Source: Muricea muricata (Eukaryota; Cnidaria; Anthozoa; Malacalcyonacea; Plexauridae). Taken from it: 64,000 nucleotides of DNA. The notes under the pieces are model-generated. The model searched no databases. It was not told the origin of the DNA and saw only the letters and a list, made by a program, of their open reading frames with translations. The stretch lies in NCBI GenBank assembly GCA_963855995.1, contig OY979716.1, positions 52,130,846 to 52,194,845 of the forward strand, in the 5' to 3' direction. A program made the translations under genes and the position numbers. Of the stretch, positions 32,727 through 44,367 are shown piece by piece. The stretch's first letter is position 1, and every line of letters starts with the position of its first letter.

Positions 32727-34760
32727 CTAATCATCATAAATTCTATAGGGCAATGGACAGAAATATGCTTTGCTGCCCAAGCTTACACAGATACACTTAC
32801 GAATTATATCCGATGGATATATTGCAATTATGTCCTCGCTTTCCTCAACTTCCACAATAAAATTGCTTGAAACTTTAAAATCTACGTCTCTAAATAACAT
32901 TCTATGGCTAGCATGCATTAGTTTTACAAAGACTACATTATATATAGTGCAATGACAATATTGTGAGGCTTCTAAAGCACAACGACACAGTGGCTTAATG
33001 CTTAAAAGACCTAAAATTCTACCATATTTCGATGCTGGGTGCTGAATTGATACATCATGGTTTGTGTGACGTTTAGATCGAGTGTAACTAAGAGAAGAAT
33101 ACAACTTATGGCTGAACAAAAATCTATCATACATCTTTCCACAACGGTTGTTAACAGTTAGATTTAGAAGAGCTTCCAAAGCAACTAACATACGTGCATT
33201 CAAAGTGACCGGTTTTGCAGATCCTAAAGATACCAATCCACCAGAGGCATTATTATGAGCAAATCTAGCATTTTCAGTTAGTTTATCGATTGCCTCTTTT
33301 ACACTAGCAGAAGAATCGTCATCAACACAAGTTCTTGCAAGTAAAGAAATCTTGTTTCTTAGCAAAAACGTAGCTGTTATTTGCTGTGGGACACACTGTG
33401 TCCCATGAAACATACTAATGAGTACATGATTATGTGACTCAAAAGTGAAGGTAGAAGTCGCCCACAAGGGACCACAATCCTTAACACAATGTGCCAAATG
33501 TGTCAAGCAATGAACATTGAATTTGCAGCTTGACAAACCATACAATTCCTCTATCTTGATGACAAACTTTGTCAAACAAACCTCAGCAAGACAAATTGAA
33601 GACCTAGAAATTGAATCACCTAACAGTGTATAAATACCATACACAAAAAGAAAGTAGTGGTTCAAGAAGGGATGAGGGAGAATTCCTTGAAGAACAACAA
33701 GGCTGTAAAAAATGAAAGCCCTCCACTCAGATGCCTTCCAGTAATGACGTTGGGACATGCTACGAGGGCTTCTGTGTATTTCACTAGGAGGGCTAATCAG
33801 CTGCAATCGCTCATCAACTAACTTGACCTTTTGGCCAATATAGAAGTCTTCACCATGATGTTTGCTCTCGAACCAAAGATCAACCATTTGCCTCATGACC
33901 CCTTGGCAGACAGAATGCATGTAATCTGTCACCGTTCCTCTAACGGTATCAAATGATGGTAATAGATCAGCTACTGTGATACCTTTCACTCCCTTAACTG
34001 AATGAGCTGCTGTAGCCTGCAGTGCATAAGATGCTTGTTTTTTAGAACTCCGCATCACCACTGGCATTCTATGGGGATAATAACGAACTGGCGGACCACC
34101 TGCTGTTGACACAGCTACTCCTTCAAACTCACACCAATCACACCCAAACTGACCATTGAATTGTTTTACATTTCGAATAATAGCCCGAGCTGGTGAATCA
34201 GCAGACAAAAGAAAAGCAAACACCCTCCTTCGCTGAGCCTCACTGCCAAACAGAAAACCCTCAGTCTCTAACTTTATGCACTCTTCAACAAAAGGAACCA
34301 AGAAAACATTCATATTTGGTTTCTGACCAAACCACAGACCTAGTAGCAAGATGTTTTTGTGGCGAAGATGAGGAGGAAGCTCATTCACAGAAGCTTGCAA
34401 TGGCCATATTGCATAGTTGGAAGATTTAAATACAGGAATGCCATCTGAATTCCACATTAAGGATATGTCATTTGAACTAAGGCCTTGTTCATTTATAAGT
34501 TCTTTGTACAAGTCAGAAGTTATTACATCAGTTACAACTAATGAATTAAGACTTTCTTCTATATTTCTATTAGTTAAATAGGAGAATAATTTTGCATTAC
34601 CAAGCAATGACTCAATCTGTTTCTGCAGGGGAATATACAGAAAATAATTTCCACTCTTGATGCTTTCTTTTTCATTGAATAACCTTCTACATGACTTGCA
34701 AGCTGCTATAGAGGTGTCCTTTCCCAAGTATGCTGTACATGTGGAGCAGTAAAAATGTTT
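32727..34760 (-). CDS. EnSpm transposase (Tnp2 type), main exon
   Basis: Nearly 680 uninterrupted residues after acceptor AATTTGTAG at 34761. A cysteine pair at the start (STCTAYLGK, ACKSCRRLF) is followed by the Tnp2 family core: LMWNSDGIPVFKSSNYAIWP (first acidic motif), LLGLWFGQKPNMNVFLVPFV, then FGCDWCEFEG, DYMHSVCQGVMRQM, HYWKASEWRAFIFY, NVHCLTHLAHCVKDCGPLW and FTFESHNHVLISM. These are the landmarks of plant and animal En/Spm (CACTA) transposases and of DUF4218-like domains. It performs cut-and-paste transposition via a DDE fold. No stops or shifts were found, unlike every other transposase in this window. Confidence 0.85.
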   Translation of the reverse strand, partial: KHFYCSTCTAYLGKDTSIAACKSCRRLFNEKESIKSGNYFLYIPLQKQIESLLGNAKLFSYLTNRNIEESLNSLVVTDVITSDLYKELINEQGLSSNDISLMWNSDGIPVFKSSNYAIWPLQASVNELPPHLRHKNILLLGLWFGQKPNMNVFLVPFVEECIKLETEGFLFGSEAQRRRVFAFLLSADSPARAIIRNVKQFNGQFGCDWCEFEGVAVSTAGGPPVRYYPHRMPVVMRSSKKQASYALQATAAHSVKGVKGITVADLLPSFDTVRGTVTDYMHSVCQGVMRQMVDLWFESKHHGEDFYIGQKVKLVDERLQLISPPSEIHRSPRSMSQRHYWKASEWRAFIFYSLVVLQGILPHPFLNHYFLFVYGIYTLLGDSISRSSICLAEVCLTKFVIKIEELYGLSSCKFNVHCLTHLAHCVKDCGPLWATSTFTFESHNHVLISMFHGTQCVPQQITATFLLRNKISLLARTCVDDDSSASVKEAIDKLTENARFAHNNASGGLVSLGSAKPVTLNARMLVALEALLNLTVNNRCGKMYDRFLFSHKLYSSLSYTRSKRHTNHDVSIQHPASKYGRILGLLSIKPLCRCALEASQYCHCTIYNVVFVKLMHASHRMLFRDVDFKVSSNFIVEVEESEDIIAIYPSDIIRKCICVSLGSKAYFCPLPYRIYDD

Positions 34761-34995
34761 CTACAAATTAAAATATAAAGGTTGGACCAGTTTCTGCTAA
34801 ATAAGAAGAGGATGATTCGGTGGCACATATTGAACCCCAGGATATTATGCTGCTCTTCAATTTTTTTCATTCCAAAATGAAGAAAGTGACAAGTGGCAAA
34901 TCCAAGCTTTTTGAACTTTGGGGGAAAATTTACTAGAGTATACATCTGCTTAATGACATAAGTCACCAACAGTAATTAAAATTTAAATAACATAC

Positions 34996-35205
34996 CTCTG
35001 ATTGCTCTAGCTGGAATGATTTGTAAAATTTGTATTTGCTGGTTGGAACTATATTTGGAAATAAAGTGTTAAACACCAGCAGCAGATCCTCTATGGCCAC
35101 ATCTGTAAGTTTGTGCCTCAGCACAAAACAAAGAATCAGAAGGAGACTTTGGGCCTTCGTGACATTCGAGCCAGGATAAATAGGACCATTTCTATCTTCC
35201 AAGTT
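34996..35205 (-). CDS. EnSpm transposase, upstream exon
   Basis: Reads NLEDRNGPIYPGSNVTKAQS, LLLILCFVLRHKLTDVAIED, LLLVFNTLFPN, ending YKSFQLEQSE at donor CAGAG/GTATGT. The block YPGSxxTxxQSxxLI...RHxLTxxAxxDLL is the conserved N-terminal region of animal Tnp2-type transposases. The acceptor is TTATTTCAG at 35206. Confidence 0.82.
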
Positions 35206-35487
35206 CTGAAATAAGTACATGTTTTTATGTTTAGTGAAAATGGTTGCACAAGGCAAAATATACATAAACAAGATTGATGGGAAAAACAAAATAAATAGGC
35301 AATCTATCTATAATACAATGTGTAAAATACAATTCTTAAAATTCAATTCAATCATTTCAACCATTAATAAGAAAAAGGGACAATTCATGTAGCATAATGT
35401 CTTGAGTGGTCACAAATAAGGCAGACATAAGTTCTATTTCCAAATATAGGAGTCGAAAAATATACTGGGTACTATACTTTGATATAA

Positions 35488-35828
35488 GGGACAGTTCATT
35501 ATTTATGGCCGGGGGTGGGCTGGTAAGAATGTAGGGGGGGATCCAAAATTTTAGGCAATTTGAGGGGGGTCATAAAAAATATGCCAGTAGGTTGGGGGGT
35601 ATCACCTGCTATTGAATAATTTGTTCAGTGATATGTTCATCAAAGCTAATATTTATTATAATATGAATGTAAATACAAAATGGAGGGCTAGTTTAATAAT
35701 TTGTATTTATATCAAGGGGAGTCATGGATTTTTTGTTTTTCAAATAAGAGGGGTCAAGAAGTTTCTTTTTGGTTTATGATAGATATTACCAGCCCACCCC
35801 CCCCGGCCATAAATAATGAATGGTCCCC
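35488..35828. mobile_element. Foldback MITE in a transposase intron
   Basis: Left GGGACAGTTCATTATTTATG and right (reverse complement) GGGACCATTCATTATTTATG, both continuing GCCGGGGG...GGTGGGCTGGTAA. About 340 bp, no coding. Located in the intron between the 34996 and 36217 exons. Confidence 0.8.
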
Positions 35829-35883
35829 AAACCATACACAAAATACATAAATTATGTGTGAAATATATTTAAAGATTATATAT

Positions 35884-36076
<193 letters not shown>

Positions 36077-36216
36077 CTTCGGTATTGAGCACTATAAACT
36101 ATATATGATTCCGCCATCCACAATCATATATATATATATATTTTATTCGAACAAGGGTAACAATTCCTATTTCCTAACATTGCTATACCATATGGCCAAA
36201 TTTAAACTATAAATAC

Positions 36217-36363
36217 CTGTTGATTGTCAACACTGTTCCTGTCATCGCTTACAACATTGATGCCTGGATCAGCATTATTATCTAAATCATCACCATCCAA
36301 ATTCTCATCTGCACCACTAAAATATTCACTTTGATCTTCTAAATCTTCATTCATACACTGAGC
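36217..36363 (-). CDS. EnSpm transposase, acidic exon
   Basis: From acceptor CATATATAG: QCMNEDLEDQSEYFSGADEN, LDGDDLDNNADPGINV, ending DNQQ at donor CAACAG/GTATTT. Acidic, probably disordered N-terminal segment; no domain. Confidence 0.65.
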
Positions 36364-36480
36364 CTATATATGTAGCCATAAAATACGAACGCATTGTTAA
36401 ATAGTTATTGTGATTAGCTTTTAAAATTTGTAAATGAGCAAGACACAAAAAAACACATTAAAAATCCCGCCACACTTTAC

Positions 36481-36555
36481 CTGAAAAGCTAATGCTTGAA
36501 AGTTCTCTTGATCATGTTCAATTACATTCCCATCAGAACTTTCCGCAGAATACCT
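36481..36555 (-). CDS. EnSpm transposase, short exon
   Basis: From acceptor TTATTTTAG: RYSAESSDGNVIEHDQENFQ ending ALAFQ at donor TTTCAG/GTAAAG. Supported by clean splice signals and continuous acidic character with the neighbouring exons. Confidence 0.6.
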
Positions 36556-36815
36556 CTAAAATAATATTATATATATATTACATATATAGAAAGGTTGCAA
36601 GCAAGTAAACAAATATGAACACCTAAATGAAAAATACGCTGCATTCCATACATGTGTTAATAGAAAATATTTATCCCTAGGTGTCAATTATATACTAATT
36701 TCAAAGCAAAATATATGAATTTTAGATATACATATACAAAATATTTCAGGAGTCTATAGTATATAGAGATATAACAAAATGTCAGAATACTATATGATAC
36801 TAAAATATTACTCAC

Positions 36816-36959
36816 TGGGAGACGCTCATCGCAAATATCGCCGAAACATTCAGCCACTGATGTCTCGTAGTTTTGACGTTTTCGTTTGTTGTATGATGTA
36901 GTTTTCGGCACAGATGCAGTGGGATCGTATTCGTAGCGCTTATAAGATCCTCGCGACAT
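36816..36959 (-). CDS. EnSpm transposase, first exon
   Basis: ATG at 36957-36959: MSRGSYKRYEYDPTASVPKT, then KRKRQNYETSVAECFGD (basic, a likely nuclear signal), ending LP at donor CTCCCA/GTGAGT. It faces the BEN gene start at 37246, leaving a 286-bp divergent promoter region. Intact. Confidence 0.7.
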
Positions 36960-37245
36960 TTGCTTTTGAATTATTGTTTGATTATTTTACATATCGTTTA
37001 TTACCCAACAGTGTTTCAACTTTCGATGATGTTTCAACTTGTGTTTCGCTCAGTGTTTTAATTAGCCTGCGTGGCCACTGATTATAGCCAATCATATTGT
37101 CGGATGTGCTCACGTGTTAGTGTATCAAATTCCATCACACTATTTAAATTTTCATTTGTGATCAAGAAACAAGCTACAGAAGCATTCAAAGGTTTTCATA
37201 CGATATTTATTTGTAATTTTCGGATATAACTTTTCTTCTTTCATT
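36960..37245. promoter_or_regulatory. Divergent promoter region of the EnSpm element's two genes
   Basis: Only 286 bp separate the two start codons, which point away from each other. Contains repeated GTGTTTCAACTT/CAGTGTTT words and a CAAT-like ATTATAGCCAATCA at about 37080. No TATA box was assigned. Inference from geometry. Confidence 0.45.
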
Positions 37246-37483
37246 ATGAAGTATGCTCTGTTTGAATTTGTGAACGAGAAGGCATGTGAGGTCGGCGAAA
37301 CACGGTGGATTACTCGCGAAAATCCTGAAAATTTTAACAACAAAACCTGGGACACTGACAGAGAAGTGATGGTGTCATGGCCACTTGAATTCACCAAAGT
37401 CTCTAAAAAGATCGTAAAAGGGTCTATTGATCCTTTAACGGTTTCAACAACAAGATGTGTGGCTAGAGTGCTTAAATTTAGTG
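37246..37483 (+). CDS. BEN-domain protein, exon 1
   Basis: ATG 37246: MKYALFEFVNEKACEVGETR, then WITRENPENFNNKTWDTDRE, VMVSWPLEFTKVSKKIVKGS, ending VLKFSG at donor GTG/GTAAGT. This N-terminal block is typical of BEN-domain proteins of the coral/anemone type (a V-G-E-x-x-W-I pattern with VxVxWP), where it forms a small globular module before the coiled coil. In frame with exon 2. Confidence 0.65.
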
Positions 37484-37775
37484 GTAAGTGTCCAAATTTG
37501 TGTTATGATTCTTAATGGTAGCAATATAAATTATATATATATCAATACACGTGTATCCAGTATATGGAATGAAATGTTACAGTTTTAATTGAGACACACT
37601 CAAAGCTTATTAGAAATTACATACTGTGAATTATCCGCTAATAGTAGAAATATTTTATGCACAAGATGTGTTAAAATATATTAAAAAAAGGATAAAAATA
37701 TTGCCATTAAATGCAATTCAATGTAGTAGGCAAAATGCCTAAAGCACACATGTATATAAACTTTAATGTTTTCAG

Positions 37776-38796
37776 ATGACTATGAAAGTATACGGCAGCA
37801 TATGAAGCAATATATTGAAACTGGTTCAACAACCACTCCTAGTCACGGAAGAGGGCAACGAACATCAAGGAAGAACAGCAGATTTGATGAGTTTGAAGAC
37901 GAACCAGAGTTTGAGAATTCAAAGGTAACCCCTTTGTCTGGAATATGCAAATTGGCCTTCCCTTGCATGGCCCAAAATAATGTCTATTTTTTTCCATATT
38001 TCCCAGGTAGTCTAGGTATTATTCACAGGGCTACTAGCACTACACGGCAAAAAACGCACAACCTGTTCTGGCCTGATGAAAACAGGATTGAACAATGTTG
38101 TGCTGCCCACATTGTTCGAGGTTGTCAACAACACTGAACAAGTTGATGAGCCTGAACTAGCCTGCAATCAGGTGTAACAATGTTGAACAATATTGTTGAC
38201 AACCTTGAACAATGTGGGCAGCAAAACATTGTTCAATGCTGTTTTCATCAGGCCAGAACAGGTTGTGCGTTTTTTGCTGTGTATACTTTAATTTTCACAA
38301 TATTTCGCTAGACTAGTACTGCTACACTGGTATTCAAGCCAAAAATGTTCACTTCATAGTGCTACAGTTTTTATAACGATATAATTTCTTTTCAGACACC
38401 CAAACGAAAAAGAACTCAAATGCATTCACATGATGAATTGCCAAGCACTGCAGCAATTGATGCCTTGAAAGCAAAATACAATTTAGCTAAAGGAAAGGTC
38501 AGTGTCGTGATCCTAAAACTATAATTATTTAACCTATTTAACAGTCAATATGTGGCATTTTCAATCTAATGCAAGTGGGTTTTCACTGTTTCCATCAAAG
38601 ACTAATTAGTAGCATGTCTGCTGATTGCTTATGTGGACCCAATGCAATTAAGTACTCAAACATGGTACCTGAAATGCATTTAAATCCATCAGGCGATTAA
38701 TAATACCAGTATTATTATATGAGTTTATTACTAAAACTTTCCATTTCCTTCTAGCTTTTCCATAATAGTCAAAAGCAGTTGAATGAGTCTGACAAT
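37776..38796 (+). CDS. BEN-domain protein, exons 2-4 (linker)
   Basis: Exon 2 (37776-37924): DDYESIRQHMKQYIETGSTT, then an SRKNSRFDEFEDEPEFENSK linker. Exon 3 (38396-38497): TPKRKRTQMHSHDELPSTAA and IDALKAKYNLAKGK; the KRKR run is a candidate nuclear signal. Exon 4 (38755-38796): LFHNSQKQLNESDN. All have GT/AG borders (AAAG/GTAACC, AAAG/GTCAGT, CAAT/GTAAGT). Intron 2 holds a MITE (38041-38283). No domain in this linker. Confidence 0.6.
38041..38283. mobile_element. Near-perfect foldback MITE inside the BEN gene intron
   Basis: Left TACACGGCAAAAAACGCACA and right (reverse complement) TACACAGCAAAAAACGCACA; pairing continues for ~100 bp through CCTGTTCTGGCCTGATGAAA and GCCCACATTGTTC. Terminal word shared with the 24.15-25.15 kb foldback. 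Confidence 0.88.
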
Positions 38797-39017
38797 GTAA
38801 GTTTATGCTGACAGTAAATATACAGTGTGTCTCTAAATAAAGCCAACCATTTCAAATTAAAATTGAAATGAGCTGCAAATTTTATCGATTAATTTGAAGA
38901 ACATCCAACTGTAGGCTAAATACTGTATATACTCCATGAAACGAATTCCAATCACTTTGAATGTATGGTTTAAGTCGATATGTGTCAGTATTATTTTCCT
39001 TCCCTTGCTATTACTAG

Positions 39018-39410
39018 GACACTTCCATTTCTGGATCAGAGGATGAGGAAGTAGTTGAGTTAAAGAAAGAGAATTCTGAGCTTCGTCGACAAATTAAAAG
39101 CAAAGATAAAGAAATTAGAAATTTGCACTGCATTATTAACAACCTTAAAGGTACAATGTAATTTTTAATTTATTGTTTGACTTGCTGTGTACTTTTTATA
39201 CAACCATGCTCTACAAAATCATATTAATTTTTTTAATCTCATATTTTAGAAATCTCATCTCTACCTGATATTGTCAGCGATTTGAGAAAACAAGTAGAAA
39301 AACTCAAAGATGGCAGAAACAGCAGCAGCAGTTCTGTTGCCAGTTCTCCTGTTATGTCTGGAAGCCCTTCTGTAAGAGAATCAGCTGACTTTGATAATGA
39401 ATCTGACATG
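39018..39410 (+). CDS. BEN-domain protein, coiled-coil exons 5-6
   Basis: Exon 5 (39018-39150): DTSISGSEDEEVVELKKENS, then ELRRQIKSKDKEIRNLHCII, a leucine-zipper-like coiled coil. Exon 6 (39250-39410): EISSLPDIVSDLRKQVEKLK followed by a serine-rich stretch, ending ESDM at donor CATG/GTAAGT. A coiled coil before the DNA-binding BEN domain is a common arrangement. Confidence 0.65.
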
Positions 39411-39583
39411 GTAAGTAATATAAATTTTACAATAGAACCTATTTTAGTAGAATACTGGGGGTTTAGTTGACTAACTGTTTTAAACTTTTGGGGGGTTTTC
39501 AATGTTTGTTATTATAGTTAAAAAATTGCTGTTTTGAATTTAAATATTTATTTACACCTTATTTTGTATAACTATAATTGCAG

Positions 39584-40257
39584 ATATCATTTGGTCCAAA
39601 TACCTTTATAACAAAGGCACAATACCAAATTATCAAGTCTAAAGGAACCCTTAAAGAGTATGTTTATTCTATCATGGGTATGCTGTGGAGCAGAGAAACT
39701 TTATGCACACACTCAATGACAGGAAGGGTGTCAAATGCATTTAAAGAGAAAGAGGCTAAACCTCAACTTGATAAAGAGAAAGTGCAGGGTATATGTGGTA
39801 AGCTGCTGTACGTCTTATTTGAACTCAGATCATCTATTAATTGATTAATTATATCATTTCTCTGAGTTTCATTATTTCTGGATCATCAGGCAAATGTCCA
39901 AATTTGATTTGTCAAATTTAGCCACCAAATATCCAACCTGATTCTCAGGGTCTTCACCTCCGCTACCCGCGCTGGTAGGGGAGGTGAAGACCCTGAGAAT
40001 CAGGTTGCCAGATATCGTGAAACTCGGAGTTACTGTTAAAAGGATTTGTATTGAATATTAATATCTATTTTGAAATTGTCTACAATATGTATATAATATA
40101 TTCAATGTAACATAATTTTATTTACATTCTAATTTCTCTAGAATTTGGCTGTAAAAGGTTTGGATGCAAAACAGAGGATGTCCGGAAAGTGATGATTACA
40201 AGAATCAACAATATTTATAAGGCAGAAAAAGTAAAAGAGAAAACAGCCCAAAAATAG
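39584..40257 (+). CDS. BEN-domain protein, BEN domain exons 7-8
   Basis: Exon 7 (39584-39797): ISFGPNTFITKAQYQIIKSK, LKEYVYSIMGMLWSRETLCT, SMTGRVSNAFKEKEAKPQLD, KEKVQGICG. Exon 8 (40142-40257): EFGCKRFGCKTEDVRKVMIT, RINNIYKAEKVKE, stop TAG. This is the BEN domain, an all-helical DNA-binding domain: the LW/LF-x-REEL/ETL, S-TG-x-x-S and LD-x-x-KV blocks, then the final helix. The summed exons give about 384 residues without a stop or shift. As the partner of Tnp2 it could play the role TnpA has in plant En/Spm, binding subterminal repeats; that is inference. Confidence 0.78.
39934..40007. repeat. Perfect 28-bp hairpin in the last BEN intron
   Basis: 39934-39961 (CAACCTGATTCTCAGGGTCT...) is the exact inverse of 39980-40007, with an 18-bp GC-rich loop. 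Perfect pairing in an AT-rich intron suggests recent origin. Confidence 0.9.
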
Positions 40258-40827
40258 CTATGCTGAACATGTGAGACAAAAACTGAACTTTTAAATTTTT
40301 TTGTTTATTTTCCAGTAATTTTGTATATACTTTTATATGTTTTATGTAGGATTTATATAGGTTATTATAAGATTTTACCATGTGTATTTAAAAAATGAAA
40401 AATATATATTTATGGAACTTATGTTTGCTCCAAATTGGACAAATCTTATGCTAGTGTTACTTTTATCCTGTGACTCATGAATCACCTGTTATGCTCGTAG
40501 AAATTTCTTTCATTTCAGATATTTTATAGAACTTGAATTGAATGTGTTATGGAATATTCCACAGAATTTCAAATAAATATGCTATCAGATATTTTATTGA
40601 ATGTGTTATAGAATATTCCATAGAACATCAATTGAATGTGCTGTATGATATTCCATAGAACATCAATTGAATAAGCTATATGATATTCTATATAACTTCA
40701 ATTGAATGTACCATAGAACATCCTATAGAATATCCCATAGAATAGGTTCCAATATCCTTTCGAATATTCTATAGAACATGTCATAGAATATTTCAATGTA
40801 ATATTCTATAGAATATTTTCGTAAGGG
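40258..40827. repeat. 3' region and right subterminal array of the EnSpm-like element
   Basis: After the BEN stop codon, repeats of TATTCCATAGAACATCAATTGAATGTG(C/T) and ATTCTATAGAATATT run to the inverted end at 40827. Confidence 0.8.
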
Positions 40828-40829
40828 TG

Positions 40830-41013
40830 GTATCTTATCAGGGTCTGAAATGTCGTCTGCATTGCTTTCAGAATCCGAACTAGTTTCGGACGCAAGAGCC
40901 TCGTCTTGATACGATTCTACGGCGCCAATATCCACGTCTGATTCAAGCAAACTGCTATCACCTGACATATCCAAGTCACTGCTGGTTGTTGAAGCATTGT
41001 CCGATTCTGACAT
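40830..41013 (-). pseudogene. P2X7-tail gene of the 16-kb Kolobok element, exon 1 proximal half
   Basis: ATG at 41011-41013: MSESDNASTTSSDLDMSGDS, SLLESDVDIGAVESYQDEAL, ending ISDPDKIP where the EnSpm element interrupts. It is acidic, like the first exon of the copy at 59.9 kb. It lies about 100 bp inside the right terminal repeat's CRE site. The remainder of the exon is at 31657-31708, 9 kb away. Confidence 0.7.
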
Positions 41014-41115
41014 TGTGTCTAAAAGTCTGAAAATCGCTTTTGAACCTTGTGTTTACAACAATATAGTTGAATTACGTGACAAACACCAAGGTGAATTAAA
41101 ATATGATCCATACTG

Positions 41116-41123
41116 TGACGTCA
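41116..41123. promoter_or_regulatory. CRE-like palindrome TGACGTCA in the right terminal repeat
   Basis: Mirror copy of the site at 25341-25348, about 100 bp upstream of the P2X7-tail start codon on the minus strand. Confidence 0.45.
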
Positions 41124-41313
41124 CACAGTAGAAACTGTCAGTTTACTTCCGGTTGACATATATTTGACTGAATGCGTGACAAAGAAGGCTAAATATGTAG
41201 CTTTCTGTTTGTTTTCTCGCCGTTAAAAAACATGTAAAAAATAAAGAATTGAACTATCTCGAAGAAAACATACAAAAATTAGTAGCGTCCCCGACATTTC
41301 ATGTACACTTTAA

Positions 41314-43789
41314 AATCCCACAAAAAGAAGTTACCAAATTATCTTTGCAATGAGACCATAATCAAGACAATTTCGTTGGGGTGAAATGTCGTTGCATAGG
41401 CACTTGTTACTGGCAATTTTGTAGCAGAACCGAATAACTTACAGTGATTCTATAATCTTGGGTATAGAGAAATTCCATCAAAAAATTATACCGCATGCAA
41501 ATGAAGTTTGTTTTGGTCTCACTACTATAGGTTTATCACCAGTAGAATGATATCAGCTCAGCCCATCTGAATCAGAGCGCTGGATTTGTATGTAGTATAT
41601 ATAGGTTATACCATATTAAGATTACAGTTGAATATTCTACATTGATTTTTTTTGGTTTTATTTCGCTGATCACTTTACTTTAGTCTTCATACCGTGTAAA
41701 TACCTTGCTTCGCTAACTGTATGTTACATTACCATTATGATATCAGTTAATGACTTAGCTACAGTGTAAATTTACAACATGTAAATGTTTTTGCTGTTTA
41801 GAAATGGCTATTTACTACATTTTTATAAATGTCCAGCTTTCTACTTTCTTCTTTCCATGTCTATATAATGTATGTAGCTAAACTAAATTACCTGTTTAAC
41901 TAAATTGTTCTTTTCTTTTTGATTATTTTTTCCCTCTCTTCATTGGTTAATGTTTGCACGTCAGCCTTTCCAGCCTTTCTGGCTTCTTGCCATTTTTTTG
42001 TGATCTTCATCGCTTTACTCTCGCCACTTGGAGGCAACCATTTTCATTTCTTCTTGCTTCGATGAAATACCTTTTCAAGCTTCTAAAAATTCATATGCAC
42101 CATATTACATACTATAAAGCTGAAACATGACATTTACTGGCGGGAAGAATTACCAATAAGGTGATGTCTTGGGAACGAAGGGAAAATTGAAGTATATATG
42201 TATACTGATAAGAATTTCTTTTTGTTTTAAAACACAAAAGTATTACATTGCAAGGCATCACTGGACAAGTTGCAACAATGTATTGCCACTATGATTTGTG
42301 ACCGTACTTTCTGGAATTTACTGTCAAATATTTTACTCATCACATAACATATAATTCATAGGAGTCAGAACATAATGCTTAATAACAATATTCAGTCTGT
42401 ATTTCAGTTTTAATTGTAACACATAAAAAATGTTTTAAAAAGAAATATTGAAAAAATGCACATGATTAGTTGATTGAAATTATGCGACGATGTGGTCTTG
42501 TTTAGATCTATCACAGCTCATTTTTGGCTGACCATGCTTGATTGGTTACACTGTTCTGAATCTCAGTCAAATTTAGTCTTGGTCTACATTCTATTATATG
42601 CTTCTGCTCCATCCATCTTTACATAATCAGATAATCTTGCATTTTCCCTTTTTTTAAACAATTAGTGTTCAAGAACTCAAGGTGCAATATTAATAGCATG
42701 AAACACTGAGGTGCAATATTGATAGCATGAAATGTTGAACTTTTCACCTGTGCTCAATAACTTTGAAGTGAACATGTATCCAGAAGCAACACGTTTGATA
42801 GGGGGACACCTAATTTGGCATGACATATCTTGCTCTGACTCAGATTCCATTGTTTTTTCCCTCTCTTTCTTCGTTCATTTCCAATCCATTTCTAAAGTAG
42901 AAGATATGAAAATATTCTAAGCTAGGTACAGCAATCAAGAAAAAAATTTTCCTTGATGGAAAAAGGACCACGTGCATGCATGACTACTAACCTAAAGCAA
43001 ACAAATTAACGCAGCTTCGATACTTTGAAGAAAGACCTACATCTCACAACTTTATTACCTAGGCCTGCTTAAAACGTAAAAGCTTTGTTCGAGTTGGAGT
43101 TGCTACCACGTCTTTGCTTCATATATTGTTAACTTAACAATCAGCAGTCGTGTTGCAGTAAAAATAATATCTCTCTATCTTTTACCTCAGCTATTAATTC
43201 AGTAAAGTGTTACATACATAAAGGTTAGTGTTATATAAAAGTCAAAACTTCAAACTCCTGAAATATTTTTCCCATTCCAAAAAGTGACAATAGAAGCTTA
43301 GAATAATCCCTGTAGGTACATGTGAGACACATGCTGCAAACGTACTGGTGCATTGCCTTGTACATGCATAACAAGTTACCACCTGTAATTTACACTACAG
43401 TGTTTTTATTATAATTTTACTTTAATTTACAATTCAGTACCCCAGGAATATGGCTGGTTTTATCAAGTAACATAATGTATTTATCTGCAATTTTTTATAT
43501 TCATAATACTCTAATTGTCAAATTAATCTAAATCACAAGAATACATTTTTGCAAAACTCATGCCATATAAAAAAAAATAGGTAGAGAACCACAATAAATT
43601 TAACTTACAGCTCTTTAAAAACTTGTATAAATCTTTAATTTGCTTATAATTACTTCTTTCAACTAGAGTTCATTTTAATTACTTGATAAATTTTGCAAGT
43701 TAAGTTTATACCAATTTGATTTTACTTGCCAGCCTTCATAAAGTACTATATATGTAGGTTATACATAACACCTCATTCTAAAACTGCCG
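41314..43789. other. Non-coding interval
   Basis: No supported gene. A ~30-bp duplication (AGGTGCAATATT(A/G)ATAGCATGAAA) occurs at about 42680-42732. Confidence 0.45.
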
Positions 43790-43892
43790 ATATGGAGTAT
43801 GACTTCATGTGTAACTTGTGTTAATATATGATCTTCGTTCACTGTTCAAAATCCACGCACGCAATTGGTCAAAATCGATCACGTGTGTTTTG

Positions 43893-43905
43893 GTTACCTG
43901 GCAAC
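43893..43905 (+). promoter_or_regulatory. X-box-like motif upstream of a small exon
   Basis: GTTACCTGGCAAC fits the RFX-factor X-box half-site pattern (GTTRCC-N-RGCAAC) and lies 58 bp before the ATG at 43963. Motif match only. Confidence 0.3.
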
Positions 43906-43962
43906 AACGAGTTGTATGAGTGCGTTATCACAATAATGCACGAAAAGTGTGCAGTATTGAAA

Positions 43963-44093
43963 ATGGCCAGGAGTAAAACGTCAAGAAAACTGTATTTACA
44001 AGTGGATAAAGCTAACAAGTTGATGAAAATATCGATGAATTCTACTATAAAGACCAAAAAGGAAAACAATCTTGAGAATTTCTATCGTCAGAG
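43963..44093 (+). CDS. Possible first exon of a small basic protein
   Basis: ATG 43963: MARSKTSRKLYLQVDKANKL, then MKISMNSTIKTKKENNLENF and YRQR before donor TCAGAG/GTAATT. Very basic, and not recognised. The X-box-like motif 58 bp upstream and the clean donor support a real promoter and first exon, possibly of a host gene, but no second exon was identified before the DIRS element. Confidence 0.35.
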
Positions 44094-44367
44094 GTAATTA
44101 AACTTAGTAAACACCGATTATTCGCATTTTTTCGTCTGTGAACTCTCGCATGAAAGCTCATTTAACAGGCTATTTTTTGACGTATCGTTGTGTTTATTCG
44201 CTTGACTTAGCTTGTAAAGGTTGTTCGCTACAATTCTTCAAATTTGTTGTACTTTTTTCACATATGTTTTTAAAATCAGATTTGTTTTATTTTGTTTTGG
44301 TAGCGAAAGCGTACGGCTTTTGCTTGCGAGCACGACCAGTGAACTCAGATCATATATTAAATGTGTT

